42,502 bases of DNA from Desulfobulbaceae bacterium (GTDB lineage Bacteria; Desulfobacterota; Desulfobulbia; Desulfobulbales; Desulfocapsaceae): positions 1-42,502 of the forward strand of contig JAAELB010000589.1 in the NCBI GenBank assembly GCA_024227155.1, given 5' to 3'. The first letter of the stretch is position 1, and each line of letters opens with the position of its first letter. A program made the translations under genes and the position numbers. A model generated the notes under the pieces. It worked only from the letters and a program-made list of their open reading frames with translations, made no database searches and was not told where the DNA came from. This document shows positions 25,046 to 33,650 of the stretch, piece after piece.

Positions 25046-25966
25046 ATGATGCAACCCATCCATAACCAACCACAATATATAAACCTGTACGGTTTTAGTC
25101 AGGCACCATTTCGCTTGTCACCGGATCCCTATTTCTTTTTCCCCTCACCAACCCACCTCTCTGCTGAAAAAATCCTGGCCCATGCCATCACCAGCGGAGA
25201 AGGGTTCATGGTACTCTCGGGACGAGCCGGATTGGGAAAAACCCTGCTGTTAAGACGGTTACTCGAAGGTTTTGAGCCTCACAGGATCCCAATCATAATT
25301 TTAAGCCCCGCCGTGGAACCTCTTGGTCTCCTGCAGCTTCTCGCCGGCGAACTGGATATTGAGTATAGCCAGGACACCTCCCTTGCCGTCCTGCTGCAAC
25401 TCTTCCAGAACCATATCTTGCAGATGGCTGAGGAGAACAAGGAACTCTTTATTATCATAGACGAAGCACAAAACATGCCGATCAAGACCCTTGAGCAACT
25501 ACGAATGCTTTCTAATCTTGAAACCGGAAAAAGAAAACTAATGCAGATCCTTCTGGTTGGACAGTCTGAACTGGATGAGGTGCTGACAGATCCCCGCTTG
25601 GGCCAGCTTGTACAGCGGATTGTTGTTCACGAAAATTTGCAGCCTTTAACCAGGGAGCAAATAGCTCATTATGTCAGTTATCGCCTAAGTAAAGCTGGCC
25701 GGGCAGACATTTTTCTCTCCAAGAGCGGCTGCAGACTCCTGGAGAAAAGAAGTAAAGGTATCCCGCGAATGATCAATAGAATTATGGACAGGACCCTGCT
25801 GTTCAGCAGTGTTGAACAGGCGACACTGCTCAGTAAAAAACATATACAATCCGCCATAGCGACCATGAAAGATGTTGCCCCAAAAAAACGCGGTCCACAA
25901 CTCAAAGCAGCTCTTACTTTAGGCTCCCTCGCTATTTTGTCGGCACTGCTGGTGTACCTGATATGA
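25046..25966 (+). CDS. mshM: ExeA/MshM-like AAA ATPase
   Basis: A 306-residue AAA ATPase of the ExeA/GspA/MshM type. It opens with the family signature YGFSQAPFRLSPDPYFFFPS near residues 14-33, then SGRAGLGKTLLLRRL (Walker A, near 60), LFIIIDEAQNM (Walker B, near 135), LRMLSNLETGKRKLMQILLVGQ (sensor region, near 152) and IPRMINRIMDRTLLFS (near 240). A single membrane helix ends the protein (about 288-306). In MSHA and type II systems these ATPases help assemble the complex across peptidoglycan. Two ATGs in tandem (25046 and 25049) could be the start. It overlaps the next gene by 4 nt. Confidence 0.88.
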   Translation: MMQPIHNQPQYINLYGFSQAPFRLSPDPYFFFPSPTHLSAEKILAHAITSGEGFMVLSGRAGLGKTLLLRRLLEGFEPHRIPIIILSPAVEPLGLLQLLAGELDIEYSQDTSLAVLLQLFQNHILQMAEENKELFIIIDEAQNMPIKTLEQLRMLSNLETGKRKLMQILLVGQSELDEVLTDPRLGQLVQRIVVHENLQPLTREQIAHYVSYRLSKAGRADIFLSKSGCRLLEKRSKGIPRMINRIMDRTLLFSSVEQATLLSKKHIQSAIATMKDVAPKKRGPQLKAALTLGSLAILSALLVYLI

Positions 25967-27441
25967 AAGGAAGCAAAGAATGGGCTATTGAACATATCGA
26001 CAAAGAAAGTGGCTATCGGCTGGTGCAGACAAATACGAAGAAATCAGCTGGTGGCAAGAGGTCGTTTGCTGATATCGTCGAGACAAAGGAGGTGGAAAAG
26101 CTATGTAAGGGAACCTTACACATCACCTTTTCCCCTGAAGAGTCCCATATCTTTTCAGATACATTTCCCAAGCTGAAACCTGAGCTGCTTAAGCTGCAGA
26201 TCAATAAAAGATTTAATGATCTCGGACTTACTATGGATCCCACCGGCTTTTGCCATCGGGCAAAAGAAAGCAGGGAAAGATCAGGTTTTTATAATTGCTT
26301 TTTTTTGCCAGGCAGTGAAATTGAAAACCACCTCTCCTCCCTTACCTCCTGGGGTGGAATCAGTCGTGCCAGACTCATTCCCGGTGCTGCAGCCATTGCT
26401 GCTCTGATGCAAACCATCACGGATCAACCGGTATTGGTATTGTTGATAGGGCTTAAGTTCAGTCAGGTTATTGTTGTCAAAGATGGCACTCCTCTCTATA
26501 GCCAGTCCCTTGCACAATCAGGGCCTGGACTGGTGGAAGAGGCTCTCATTCCAAACGCGATCGACTTTGCCCGAATTTCCGTCAGGAAAGATCACGACAT
26601 AACGGAGTTCCACATAGTTTCTCTTGGAGAAGCACGGGAAAACATCAACCTTCAGGATATTGGCATAGACGAATGGCAGCCAGATTTCAGTACCATTGTG
26701 AGCTCAAAGGAACCCGATATGGTGCTAAAATTCCCCCAACTTTACGGCGCCCCATTCAGTGATTCAGCATACGATTTTTTACCTGATGAATTTGCCAGGT
26801 CATGGCAACTTCAATCCTATTCGAAAATGGTGACTATTTTCGCCACACTCATGGCTGTCGGACTCATCGGAACATGGTTCTACCTGCAGCCAATTCTTGA
26901 ACAACAACAACTCCAATACCAGAATCTGATCACGGAACTTAACAACAAAAAGAGCTCACTCCAGAGTCGACTCCCCGAAACGGCGATCTTAAATAATTTT
27001 AACCGACTGGTAAAAATACGTTCTCTCTACGCCAAAGATTTTCGCCTTGACTCCCTGGCAACGGACCTGTCGCAGGCACTTCCCCAAAACGTACATGTTT
27101 CTGACATTAAGGTTCAACGACAAAGCGGAACTTTGAGCACTACCCCGCAGCCCCCTCCAGTTCCTGATATTTACAACACCCCCGGGGCCCCTGCGGCTGC
27201 ACCTGTAGACCAGCTCTCTGTTCCCGAACTGCTACAGGAGAAAAACATTACAATAGCTCTCACCTGCATAACCAGTGGCAGCTACAGCGAAGTCACAACC
27301 CGTTTTGAAAAGACAGTTGCAACACTTGCTACCTTTTTCGCTATAAAGGACATGACCTGGAGCTACAGAGAAGCGGACAACAAGGGCCAACTCAACTGTG
27401 AGCTGTTTCCTGCCCCTGAAGAGATGGAGATACAGCCATGA
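25963..27441 (+). CDS. PilM-PilN-like (MshI/GspL-type) pilus assembly protein
   Basis: A 492-residue protein that appears to join two pilus alignment functions. Residues about 1-285 are weakly PilM/MshI-like, an actin-like fold: LLKLQINKRFNDLGL, VLVLLIGLKFSQVIVVKDGTPL, then SLAQSGPGLVEEAL. A single membrane helix lies near 288-308 (MVTIFATLMAVGLIGTWFYL). It is followed by a Gln-rich coiled coil and a PilN-like periplasmic domain (NRLVKIRSLYAKDFRLDSLATDLSQALPQNVHVSDIKV) and a Pro-rich stretch near 392-410. It overlaps mshM and the next gene by 4 nt each. Assignment rests on order and topology more than on a strong motif. Confidence 0.72.
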   Translation: MKGSKEWAIEHIDKESGYRLVQTNTKKSAGGKRSFADIVETKEVEKLCKGTLHITFSPEESHIFSDTFPKLKPELLKLQINKRFNDLGLTMDPTGFCHRAKESRERSGFYNCFFLPGSEIENHLSSLTSWGGISRARLIPGAAAIAALMQTITDQPVLVLLIGLKFSQVIVVKDGTPLYSQSLAQSGPGLVEEALIPNAIDFARISVRKDHDITEFHIVSLGEARENINLQDIGIDEWQPDFSTIVSSKEPDMVLKFPQLYGAPFSDSAYDFLPDEFARSWQLQSYSKMVTIFATLMAVGLIGTWFYLQPILEQQQLQYQNLITELNNKKSSLQSRLPETAILNNFNRLVKIRSLYAKDFRLDSLATDLSQALPQNVHVSDIKVQRQSGTLSTTPQPPPVPDIYNTPGAPAAAPVDQLSVPELLQEKNITIALTCITSGSYSEVTTRFEKTVATLATFFAIKDMTWSYREADNKGQLNCELFPAPEEMEIQP

Positions 27442-27932
27442 ACTATGACCTGCCTAAGCCACCTCCCGGCTTGCTGCTGTTACATAGTTTTTTAATATCG
27501 ATCTGTGCTGTTGCAGTGTACCTGGTCATGACAGATTTCCAGACAAGCAAAAGCTATGAAATCGCCCTGGAAAAGCTACACAAAAGAAGCAGGCAACTCA
27601 ACCACGCCTATGAAAGAGTTGATCAATATATGAAATTTATCGACACAAACCCATACTACAGACGTAACCTGGGAGAACCGCAATGGGAAAAAGTTGATGA
27701 GGTATGGGTAGATCTTTCATACGATGACCTTCTACAGAGATTCGCAGGACTGTACCGGCAGGATCGCCCTTTCGTAATTGACTATTTCTCTGCCACTCAC
27801 AAAGGAGCGGTAAAAGACAACCTGTCAAATGAGTCCATGACCCAGGAAAATACCATCGAATCACAGGACAGTGAAAACAGCAATAAGCTCATTTTCCACC
27901 TACAGGGATATTTCCTATGTCCATGCCGGTAA
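27438..27932 (+). CDS. PilO/MshJ-like small membrane protein
   Basis: A 164-residue protein with one N-terminal membrane helix (about residues 13-31), then a short coiled-coil-like segment (ALEKLHKRSRQLNHAYERVDQYMKFI in part) and a soluble domain. The topology and place after the PilM-PilN-like gene match PilO/GspM/MshJ, which forms the inner-membrane alignment subcomplex. There is no diagnostic motif, so the assignment is by position. It overlaps the next gene by 16 nt. The last residues (FLCPCR) come from reading into the next gene's start region. Confidence 0.6.
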   Translation: MNYDLPKPPPGLLLLHSFLISICAVAVYLVMTDFQTSKSYEIALEKLHKRSRQLNHAYERVDQYMKFIDTNPYYRRNLGEPQWEKVDEVWVDLSYDDLLQRFAGLYRQDRPFVIDYFSATHKGAVKDNLSNESMTQENTIESQDSENSNKLIFHLQGYFLCPCR

Positions 27933-28459
27933 CTCACATCCGCGGTCTGCTGCTGGCTGGTCTACCGCTTATTCTCTTTGTCTGTTCCATCGGTTTGGCT
28001 ATATATGGAGCAATGCAGAACAGACCGTTATCCACAGGTTCAGGAGTAATTTTACATCAGGCGTTAAGCAACATTCCCTCTAAAAATGGTGAAATTGATC
28101 TTGATAAATTTGACCTTACAACAAGGTATAGAGGAAAAGATCCTTTTTTTCGTACAGAAAAAGAGTCCCCCTCGGAACCAGTTCTCAGTTCTGTCAGTTT
28201 AGAGGAATTACATCTGACAACTATTGCCAGGGGAAAGCGTGGCAGATACTGTACGGTTAATGGTCAAATTTTCTATGAGGGACAGACCGGCAAGGGGTTT
28301 AGTATTAAAAAAATTGAACAGGACAGGGTCCTCTTTGTCACAACTATAGAATCGTTCAACCTTGTTCCAGGCCAGAAGGTGGCCCTTGAATCGGGCAGGC
28401 TCGTTCCGTTTGAATTGATAGAAACTACTCACACTCTCAGCCCAGAAACAGTTCAATGA
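27917..28459 (+). CDS. PilP/GspC/MshK-like periplasmic protein
   Basis: A 180-residue protein with an N-terminal membrane anchor or signal (LLLAGLPLILFVCSIGLAIYG, shown in part) and a C-terminal HR-like beta domain: LEELHLTTIARGKRGRYCTV, then IFYEGQTGKGFSIKKIEQDRVLF. That beta-domain pattern (a value, its modification and an x-G-x-x-I-x-x-I-x-x-D-R-V segment) is typical of PilP/GspC proteins, which connect the inner-membrane complex to the secretin. Position just before the secretin gene supports this. The start is the ATG at 27917; a second ATG follows two codons later. It overlaps the secretin gene by 4 nt. Confidence 0.68.
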   Translation: MSMPVTHIRGLLLAGLPLILFVCSIGLAIYGAMQNRPLSTGSGVILHQALSNIPSKNGEIDLDKFDLTTRYRGKDPFFRTEKESPSEPVLSSVSLEELHLTTIARGKRGRYCTVNGQIFYEGQTGKGFSIKKIEQDRVLFVTTIESFNLVPGQKVALESGRLVPFELIETTHTLSPETVQ

Positions 28460-30120
28460 AAATTTCATTATTATCCCGACAGCGATTAATTGGTAACAAC
28501 ACCTCTCGTTCCGCTGTTGCACCCTCCCAGGGATTATCTCTTTTCCTTGCTACGCTTGTTGTGGTTACTTTGTCGTGCTTTCTTGCAGGCTGTACAAGCC
28601 AATACCACGACCAGAGAGTGCAAGTTGAAAACGATGTTTTTGATAAAACTTTTCCACAGCCATTCTCTTTTCAAAACCGCAGGGACAATGATATATCAGC
28701 TGGGCCACCGACAACCAGAGAAACATTTGCGCCCCCGCATAAAGCTGAATCGCCCAAGCGGATACAGCCAAAATTCAAGGAATTATCCCCCCTTGATACT
28801 GAAAAAATCAGCATCAGTTTCGTTGAAGAAGGGTATCGTCAGATTTTTCAAATCCTTGCACGAGCCGCTGGCTTGAATCTAGTTCTGGATCCACAACTTG
28901 AAAATCTTCTTTCAACATTTAAACTCACTGCCGAATACCAGGAAATGCAACTTAGATCCGTCCTGGATGCCACCAGCAATATATTAAATGTAACCTGGCG
29001 GGAAGAGCACTCTACTCTTTTTGTAGAGCCCTACCTCTCAGAAACTATTCATCTAGACTTCATTGTTTCCATAAACCAGTCCACCTTCAGTGTTGGCGGC
29101 GATGTTCTTGGCGGAGGCGGTTCCGGGGGAGGTGACAACGCAATCGAGAATCCTCTAACCGGCCGTTTCGAAGTTGGTGGCCAGATCTCCGAGACGGTGA
29201 CAGATATTTATTCTAATATTGAAAACACCGTGGGGCAGCTACTGGAAGAGGACGGGGAGTTTATCTTGAATCGGCAAACCGGAACTTTGCTGGTCCGGGG
29301 ACGGCCAAGGCTAATAACTGAAATACAAGACTATCTAAGTGAATTACAGAGAAAATATTCCAAGCAGGTACTGATCGAGGCGCAGATAATAGAAGTTGAC
29401 CTTAGTAAGAGTCAGCAGCTCGGAATAGACTGGAAAAACATCTCTGTTCTCGCCAGCAGTCAGCCCATACAGGATCTTGGCCAAACCATCGTCAACGTTG
29501 TCGGCGACAGCAGCGGAAACGATTCTTTTTACAACCTTACAGTTAACGCTGATAAATACTCGGTTGGTGCTGTATTCAGGGCTCTAAAGCAATATGGCAA
29601 TCTCAAGGTTCTGTCGAATCCACGTCTTAAAACAATGAATGGCCAGTCAGCGGTGATCAGTGTGGGCCAATCCGTATCCTACCTCCGTAGTCTTACCCAG
29701 ACCACCGAGGGCACAGGGGATGACAGGACCAGTGATATCACCACTGAAATTGGCGCTATTTTTGATGGCATCCTCCTCGGGGTGACTCCTGTTATAAAAA
29801 ACAACGGTTCCGTGGCCCTCCATATCGTGCCTATAAAGAGTGAAATAGTTTCCCTTGACCAACAGCAGATAGGTGACGACAGCTCCTATCGTATTACATT
29901 TCCTACAGTGAATCTGCGCGAAATTTCAACCATCGTCGATATCAAACCCGGAAATTTAATAATGCTTGGTGGTCTCATTATGGAGCGTGAGCAGGAAGAG
30001 GAATTTGGCCTGCCTATCTTAGGAGACCTCCCTTTTTTCGGCTGGATTTTCAAAGAGAGGAAAACTTCGTTGCAAAAAGTTGAGATGGTGGTCATTCTTC
30101 AAGTGAGTGTATTGGAATAG
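28456..30120 (+). CDS. mshL: Secretin lipoprotein (MshL/PilQ/GspD family)
   Basis: A 554-residue outer-membrane secretin. A lipoprotein signal ends with the lipobox LAGC near residues 43-46. An N0/STN domain follows (YRQIFQILARAAGLNLVLDP near 128), then a Gly-rich loop (GGGGSGGG near 219), an N1-type domain (ILNRQTGTLLVRGRPRLI near 272) and the secretin core: VLSNPRLKTMNGQSAVISVG near 385, GVTPVIKNNGSVALHIVPI near 440, and the signature GNLIMLGGLIMEREQEEEFG ending in LPFFGWIFKE near 498-530. It forms the ring through which the pilus crosses the outer membrane. It is followed directly by two tandem repeat units. Confidence 0.93.
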   Translation: MKISLLSRQRLIGNNTSRSAVAPSQGLSLFLATLVVVTLSCFLAGCTSQYHDQRVQVENDVFDKTFPQPFSFQNRRDNDISAGPPTTRETFAPPHKAESPKRIQPKFKELSPLDTEKISISFVEEGYRQIFQILARAAGLNLVLDPQLENLLSTFKLTAEYQEMQLRSVLDATSNILNVTWREEHSTLFVEPYLSETIHLDFIVSINQSTFSVGGDVLGGGGSGGGDNAIENPLTGRFEVGGQISETVTDIYSNIENTVGQLLEEDGEFILNRQTGTLLVRGRPRLITEIQDYLSELQRKYSKQVLIEAQIIEVDLSKSQQLGIDWKNISVLASSQPIQDLGQTIVNVVGDSSGNDSFYNLTVNADKYSVGAVFRALKQYGNLKVLSNPRLKTMNGQSAVISVGQSVSYLRSLTQTTEGTGDDRTSDITTEIGAIFDGILLGVTPVIKNNGSVALHIVPIKSEIVSLDQQQIGDDSSYRITFPTVNLREISTIVDIKPGNLIMLGGLIMEREQEEEFGLPILGDLPFFGWIFKERKTSLQKVEMVVILQVSVLE

Positions 30121-30246
30121 CACCCCACAGGTAAGGGATACACTCCGAGGGGGTATAAGTGCCTTGAGGGTTACTTTAAATTTCTAATTTCAATACACTT
30201 TCCAGATTTCTTGTTTTTTTAACAGGCTTTCAGGAGTAAGGCGCTA
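30121..30246 (+). repeat. Dispersed structured repeat, copy 1 (tandem)
   Basis: It begins CACCCCACAGG straight after the secretin stop and ends AGTAAGGCGCTAA. The core is GGTATAAGTGCCTTGAGGG, TTTCCAG, CTTGTTTTTTT and CAGGAGTAAGGC. The left block AGTGCCTT can pair with the right block AAGGCGCT, with a G-U where copies 2 and 3 have A. Copy 1 carries about 17 extra bases near its left end compared with copy 2. Confidence 0.7.
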
Positions 30247-30356
30247 ACACCCCACAAGGGGGTATAAGTGCCTTGTGGGTTATTTTAAGTTCTTAATTTC
30301 AATACAGTCTCCAGATTACTTGTTTTTTATGGCAGTTTTTCTGGAGTAAGGCACTA
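30247..30356 (+). repeat. Dispersed structured repeat, copy 2 (tandem), carrying the next gene's ribosome binding site
   Basis: This 110-bp unit starts CACCCCACAAGGGGGTATAA and ends CTGGAGTAAGGCACTAA, immediately adjoining copy 1. Potential stems: AGTGCCTT (about 30268-30275) with AAGGCACT (about 30348-30355), and CTCCAG with CTGGAG inside it. The GGAG of the right arm lies 10 nt before the ATG at 30357, and the last A of the repeat's right end (ACTAA) is the first base of that ATG, so translation of the next gene starts inside the repeat. Confidence 0.7.
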
Positions 30357-31280
30357 ATGAGTAAACTCTACGATGTAATCAGCCGCCTTGAGGATATCGC
30401 CTCTAAGGATGAAGACGAAATGGCTGCGGTTGACATCCCGTTCCAGCAACCGCAAACAGAGAAGAAATCCCCTTGGATTCGAATAGCCATTCTCAGTGGA
30501 ACTCTGGTATGTACAGGTGTTATAGTGATCGGAGCAACTGCATGGTGGCAGGACTGGTTTTCTCTGAAACAGCCAACAATTCAACCTCAATCTACTCCTC
30601 CCAGCCAAACCTCTTTACAAACAGAGAGTCATCAGATACCTGGCCCCGTCCCCACAGTTATCACTTCGGCTGAACCACAGCCACAACCAGAAGTCCCAGA
30701 TAGAGTGTTACAAAAAGATTTTTTAACGGAGACGGTCCCCGGCACAGAAGGACATGCTGAACCTAAAATAAATCCGTCAATCGTTGTCTTACAGCCGCAA
30801 GCCAGTAAGGTCGTCCCCCTTATCAGAGATGATAATGAAGATTTTGGTGGTGAAAAAATTCAAACAGATGAGATCGACCTGCCAATAGAAACTGAGAACA
30901 GACCAGTAAACGGGGATGTTTTTCAAGATAAAGAATACCCACGAGATACGGTAATTGAGCCAAAGCCTCTCTCCCTGGAACCTAAACCAGAAAGCTTTAC
31001 GGAAAATCAGGTAATAGACAACAGTTTTAAAATCAAACAGTGGCTCTACCAGGCGGAACAACTGCGAAAAAAAGACGACTGGCAAGGAGCAGTTGTTCTA
31101 TATGCCCGGCTCTGGCAGATAGCCAAACAACCGGAGATTGCAAACAACCTCGCGGCCTCACTTATGCAGCTTAATCGAAATAAAGAGGCATACACTATCC
31201 TGGAAAGCGGCTTGCTCATTGCCCCTAAAGACAGGGAGCTCATCCAAAATTTTGAGATAGTCAAACAATTGATAAAGTGA
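30357..31280 (+). CDS. TPR-containing pilus biogenesis protein (MshN-like)
   Basis: A 307-residue protein with a short cytoplasmic N-terminus (MSKLYDVISRLEDIASKDED), one membrane helix (about 41-62), a long Pro/Gln/Glu-rich linker (about 65-215) and a C-terminal TPR-like region: WLYQAEQLRKKDDWQGAVVLYARLW near 225, NNLAASLMQLNRNKEAYTILESGL near 262. The order helix, disordered linker, TPR is that of MshN in the MSHA locus. Its role there is not well defined. Its start codon is embedded in the end of repeat copy 2. It overlaps the first pseudopilin by 4 nt. Confidence 0.72.
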   Translation: MSKLYDVISRLEDIASKDEDEMAAVDIPFQQPQTEKKSPWIRIAILSGTLVCTGVIVIGATAWWQDWFSLKQPTIQPQSTPPSQTSLQTESHQIPGPVPTVITSAEPQPQPEVPDRVLQKDFLTETVPGTEGHAEPKINPSIVVLQPQASKVVPLIRDDNEDFGGEKIQTDEIDLPIETENRPVNGDVFQDKEYPRDTVIEPKPLSLEPKPESFTENQVIDNSFKIKQWLYQAEQLRKKDDWQGAVVLYARLWQIAKQPEIANNLAASLMQLNRNKEAYTILESGLLIAPKDRELIQNFEIVKQLIK

Positions 31281-31795
31281 TCACACTCAACACCCTAGTT
31301 ATACACAACAAATACTACAATCATGACACCAGAGGTTTCACCCTCGTTGAACTCATGATTGTACTGATAATTATAGGCCTGCTTATTGGCTTTAGTTTCA
31401 TTTCCTGGATATCAATGAAAGACTCTCAGAAACTTTCGGCGGCCAAAACCACTATTAGAACAGCATCCGAATGTTTGACCAGTTTTGTGATCCATTCCGA
31501 GAAAATTCCACCCCAGTCATATTTCTTTTCACAATGCAACAGGACAGATCCATGGGGTAATAATTTGATATACGAAAATAACGGTGATAATCTTGAAGTA
31601 GCAGCAAGCAGTACGAAAAGCTTTAGGGACAACTCAGGTGTCTACCCCGATGCGACCTGGGTAGTCGTTAGTCTGGGACCGAATCAAACCAGAAACTTTA
31701 CCAGTTCAGCAACGCTATGGAATTGCTCCCCCGGAGATGACCTCTGTTATGTTACCAGCAAAAATGCCCTTTTATATGAAATCACAAAACAATAG
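31277..31795 (+). CDS. Type IV pilin-like protein (minor pseudopilin)
   Basis: A 172-residue prepilin with a 19-residue leader ending in HDTRG, then FTLVELMIVLIIIGLLIGF. This is the prepilin peptidase (PilD) site G/FTLxE with Glu at position +5. The mature part has a hydrophobic N-terminal helix and a globular domain with four Cys, one pair in the C-terminal CSPGDDLCYV. It starts at a GTG that overlaps the upstream stop (GTGA), with a weak ribosome binding site, so it is probably made by translational coupling. A minor subunit is likely, since it sits inside the operon. Confidence 0.85.
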   Translation: MITLNTLVIHNKYYNHDTRGFTLVELMIVLIIIGLLIGFSFISWISMKDSQKLSAAKTTIRTASECLTSFVIHSEKIPPQSYFFSQCNRTDPWGNNLIYENNGDNLEVAASSTKSFRDNSGVYPDATWVVVSLGPNQTRNFTSSATLWNCSPGDDLCYVTSKNALLYEITKQ

Positions 31796-32618
31796 AGGGT
31801 TTACCCTCATTGAGTTATCCATAGTACTCGTCATCCTTGGCCTGATTCTTGGGACCATAGCTCCACTTTTCACAACCCTTACCAAAAAGAGTAAATTATC
31901 CGATGGCAAGCAGGTAGTCACCACTGCAAGAAATGAAATCAAAGGAGATCTGATTCGCACCAGAGTACTCCCGGCAAATCTCTCCAATGTCGGCCATACC
32001 ATGGATCCCTGGCAAAACAATCTTGTCTATCTCCCCGCCCCAAATATGGCTGGAAAGGATATTTGTAACTGGCTTGCTACGGGATCTAATCAGACAGGGC
32101 TCGCAATTTGTCTTGACGGAGATTGTACCGCCAACAAAAAAGCTAATATCGCCTTTATAATTGCATCTATTGGAAGCAACTTTAACAGACAGACGGAAAC
32201 CCCTGCAAACAGGGATGGTGATAGTAGTGATCTCGAAGTCCGAACCTACTCTTACGGTACAACAATAGATAGATACACTACAGCCCCTGACCCGAACAGA
32301 GCAACCGACCAGTATGATGATATTATTCACTATGTAACTGCGGATGAACTTCTGCAGCAAATCAGCTGTACCATCAAGATAAACAACCAGAGCGGTCAGA
32401 CAGTCTGCTCCGGTGGAACAGCAATACCTGACAAGGTCGACGTCACTGCTCTCCAGTATAATCAAACTGTTACCATTGGAGGAACATTAGACAACTGTGT
32501 TACCATCGGCAGCAGCTGTCAGCTTACCTATCAAAATGCTCAACTAGCTGATACTGCGAGGAACGGTATGGTACAGATTACCTCCCCACCGCCGGGTTGC
32601 AATTTGATGGATATGTAA
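31776..32618 (+). CDS. Type IV pilin-like protein (second pseudopilin)
   Basis: A 280-residue prepilin when started at the ATG at 31776, which gives the short leader MKSQNNRG before FTLIELSIVLVILGLILG with Glu at +5; an in-frame ATG at 31737 would give a 293-residue form. The globular part is large for a pseudopilin and Cys-rich (CNWLAT, CLDGDC, SCTI, TVCSG, CQLTY), suggesting disulfides. It overlaps the first pseudopilin by 20 nt. The C-terminus, about 90 residues with repeated T/V/Q-rich strands, may be a surface or adhesive domain (inference). Confidence 0.83.
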   Translation: MKSQNNRGFTLIELSIVLVILGLILGTIAPLFTTLTKKSKLSDGKQVVTTARNEIKGDLIRTRVLPANLSNVGHTMDPWQNNLVYLPAPNMAGKDICNWLATGSNQTGLAICLDGDCTANKKANIAFIIASIGSNFNRQTETPANRDGDSSDLEVRTYSYGTTIDRYTTAPDPNRATDQYDDIIHYVTADELLQQISCTIKINNQSGQTVCSGGTAIPDKVDVTALQYNQTVTIGGTLDNCVTIGSSCQLTYQNAQLADTARNGMVQITSPPPGCNLMDM

Positions 32619-32775
32619 TTTCAATTACATATATCTCTCCCCAGAATAACAATACCGTAATTCGACTGCCAGAATAACTAAAAGGAAATCAACAACTTAC
32701 ATTCCAGCAACACGTACAACGGGTAAGTAGCTATTTTAACATGATATTATACCTCACCCGCACCATTTAACATTA

Positions 32776-32791
32776 TGGCACGAAACATGCA
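32776..32791 (+). promoter_or_regulatory. Sigma-54-type promoter of the pilin gene
   Basis: TGGCACGAAACATGCA matches the -24/-12 consensus (TGGCACR-N4-TTGCW) with GG (32777-32778) and GC (32789-32790) separated by 10 nt, as RpoN requires. Only one core position differs (ATGCA for TTGCA). It would start transcription near 32803, about 77 nt before the pilin ATG. RpoN dependence of major pilin genes is known in Pseudomonas and Geobacter. Confidence 0.6.
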
Positions 32792-32879
32792 AGCTTTCTA
32801 AAGTAGATATTTAACAATTTTCGGCTATAGTAAATAGTCAAAATTCCAGTAAAAAAGGTTATTTTTCGGGAGGGGAACC

Positions 32880-33515
32880 ATGAAAAGCAGAACAAGTACA
32901 TTAAGAAATGAAAAAGGTTTTACACTGATTGAAATGGCAATTGTCCTTGTCATTATCGGCCTGATTCTTGGCGCAGTTATCAAAGGTAAGGATGTATTGA
33001 ATAGTGCCAAACAGAAGAAAGTCTATACCAACTTCGTTAAAACATGGGAATTAAGCATAGCCTCTTACTACGACAGAACAGGTAATTTACTTGGCGATGG
33101 CCCCACTAATGGTGGTGCTGCCGCTGCTAAGAACGGAGTCTTTGACAATATTGCCGGTAACGCATTTGGCCCTATAGATACCAGGTTAAAAGACGTCGGC
33201 CTGGAGATCCCTGTCAGCAACACAGCAAACAGTGGTCAATATACCTACACCGGTACATACAGTGGCTCACGAACAATCACCATGCGACTTTACAATCTAT
33301 ACAGCCATACTGATCTACGTTACAGAAACGCTCTTTATCTCGTTGGTATGCCGACAGATTTAGCCATTGCACTTGATACAATCATTGATGGTGAAGCGGA
33401 TCCGACCACAGGCACATTCAGAAGTTACCCTGACAATGCCTATACAACATGGCCCGATGCTTCCGCTTCGGCCACATATATTGTCAATACAGCCTACACC
33501 ATGAATGTACCCTAG
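32880..33515 (+). CDS. Type IV pilin, probable major subunit
   Basis: A 211-residue prepilin with a leader ending RNEKG, then FTLIEMAIVLVIIGLILGAVI, including the G/F cleavage site and Glu at +5. The helix continues in KGKDVLNSAKQKKVYTNFVK. The globular domain is rich in Gly, Ala, Thr and Tyr and contains no Cys, unlike the two upstream pseudopilins. It has its own sigma-54-like promoter (32776), a very strong ribosome binding site (GGGAGGGG) and a strong terminator (33541-33576), all pointing to high separate expression and hence a major pilin. The link to the MSHA-like operon is by position. Confidence 0.85.
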   Translation: MKSRTSTLRNEKGFTLIEMAIVLVIIGLILGAVIKGKDVLNSAKQKKVYTNFVKTWELSIASYYDRTGNLLGDGPTNGGAAAAKNGVFDNIAGNAFGPIDTRLKDVGLEIPVSNTANSGQYTYTGTYSGSRTITMRLYNLYSHTDLRYRNALYLVGMPTDLAIALDTIIDGEADPTTGTFRSYPDNAYTTWPDASASATYIVNTAYTMNVP

Positions 33516-33540
33516 TAAATTTTCACATAATTAGAGCCCC

Positions 33541-33580
33541 AAAAGCCCTTTTTGCAAAATTGCAAAAAGGGCTTTTTTTT
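33541..33580 (+). terminator. Strong intrinsic terminator after the pilin gene
   Basis: AAAAGCCCTTTTTGCA (33541-33556) and TGCAAAAAGGGCTTTT (33561-33576) form a perfect 16-bp stem with an AAAT loop, followed by further T residues to 33581. A weaker CCGAC/GTCGG hairpin with a T-run follows near 33620-33640. Confidence 0.9.
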
Positions 33581-33650
33581 TCAAGTTCCTGTATTCCATG
33601 AATTCGAAAAAGGTCTAACCCGACAAGTCGGAATTTTTTTTAGTATCACT

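Noticed and set aside
30121-30356. Tandem repeats as integron attC sites or a CRISPR array
   Set aside because: There are only two adjacent units with no spacers, no gene cassettes, integrase or cas genes, and no clear attC core pairs (RYYYAAC with GTTRRRY).
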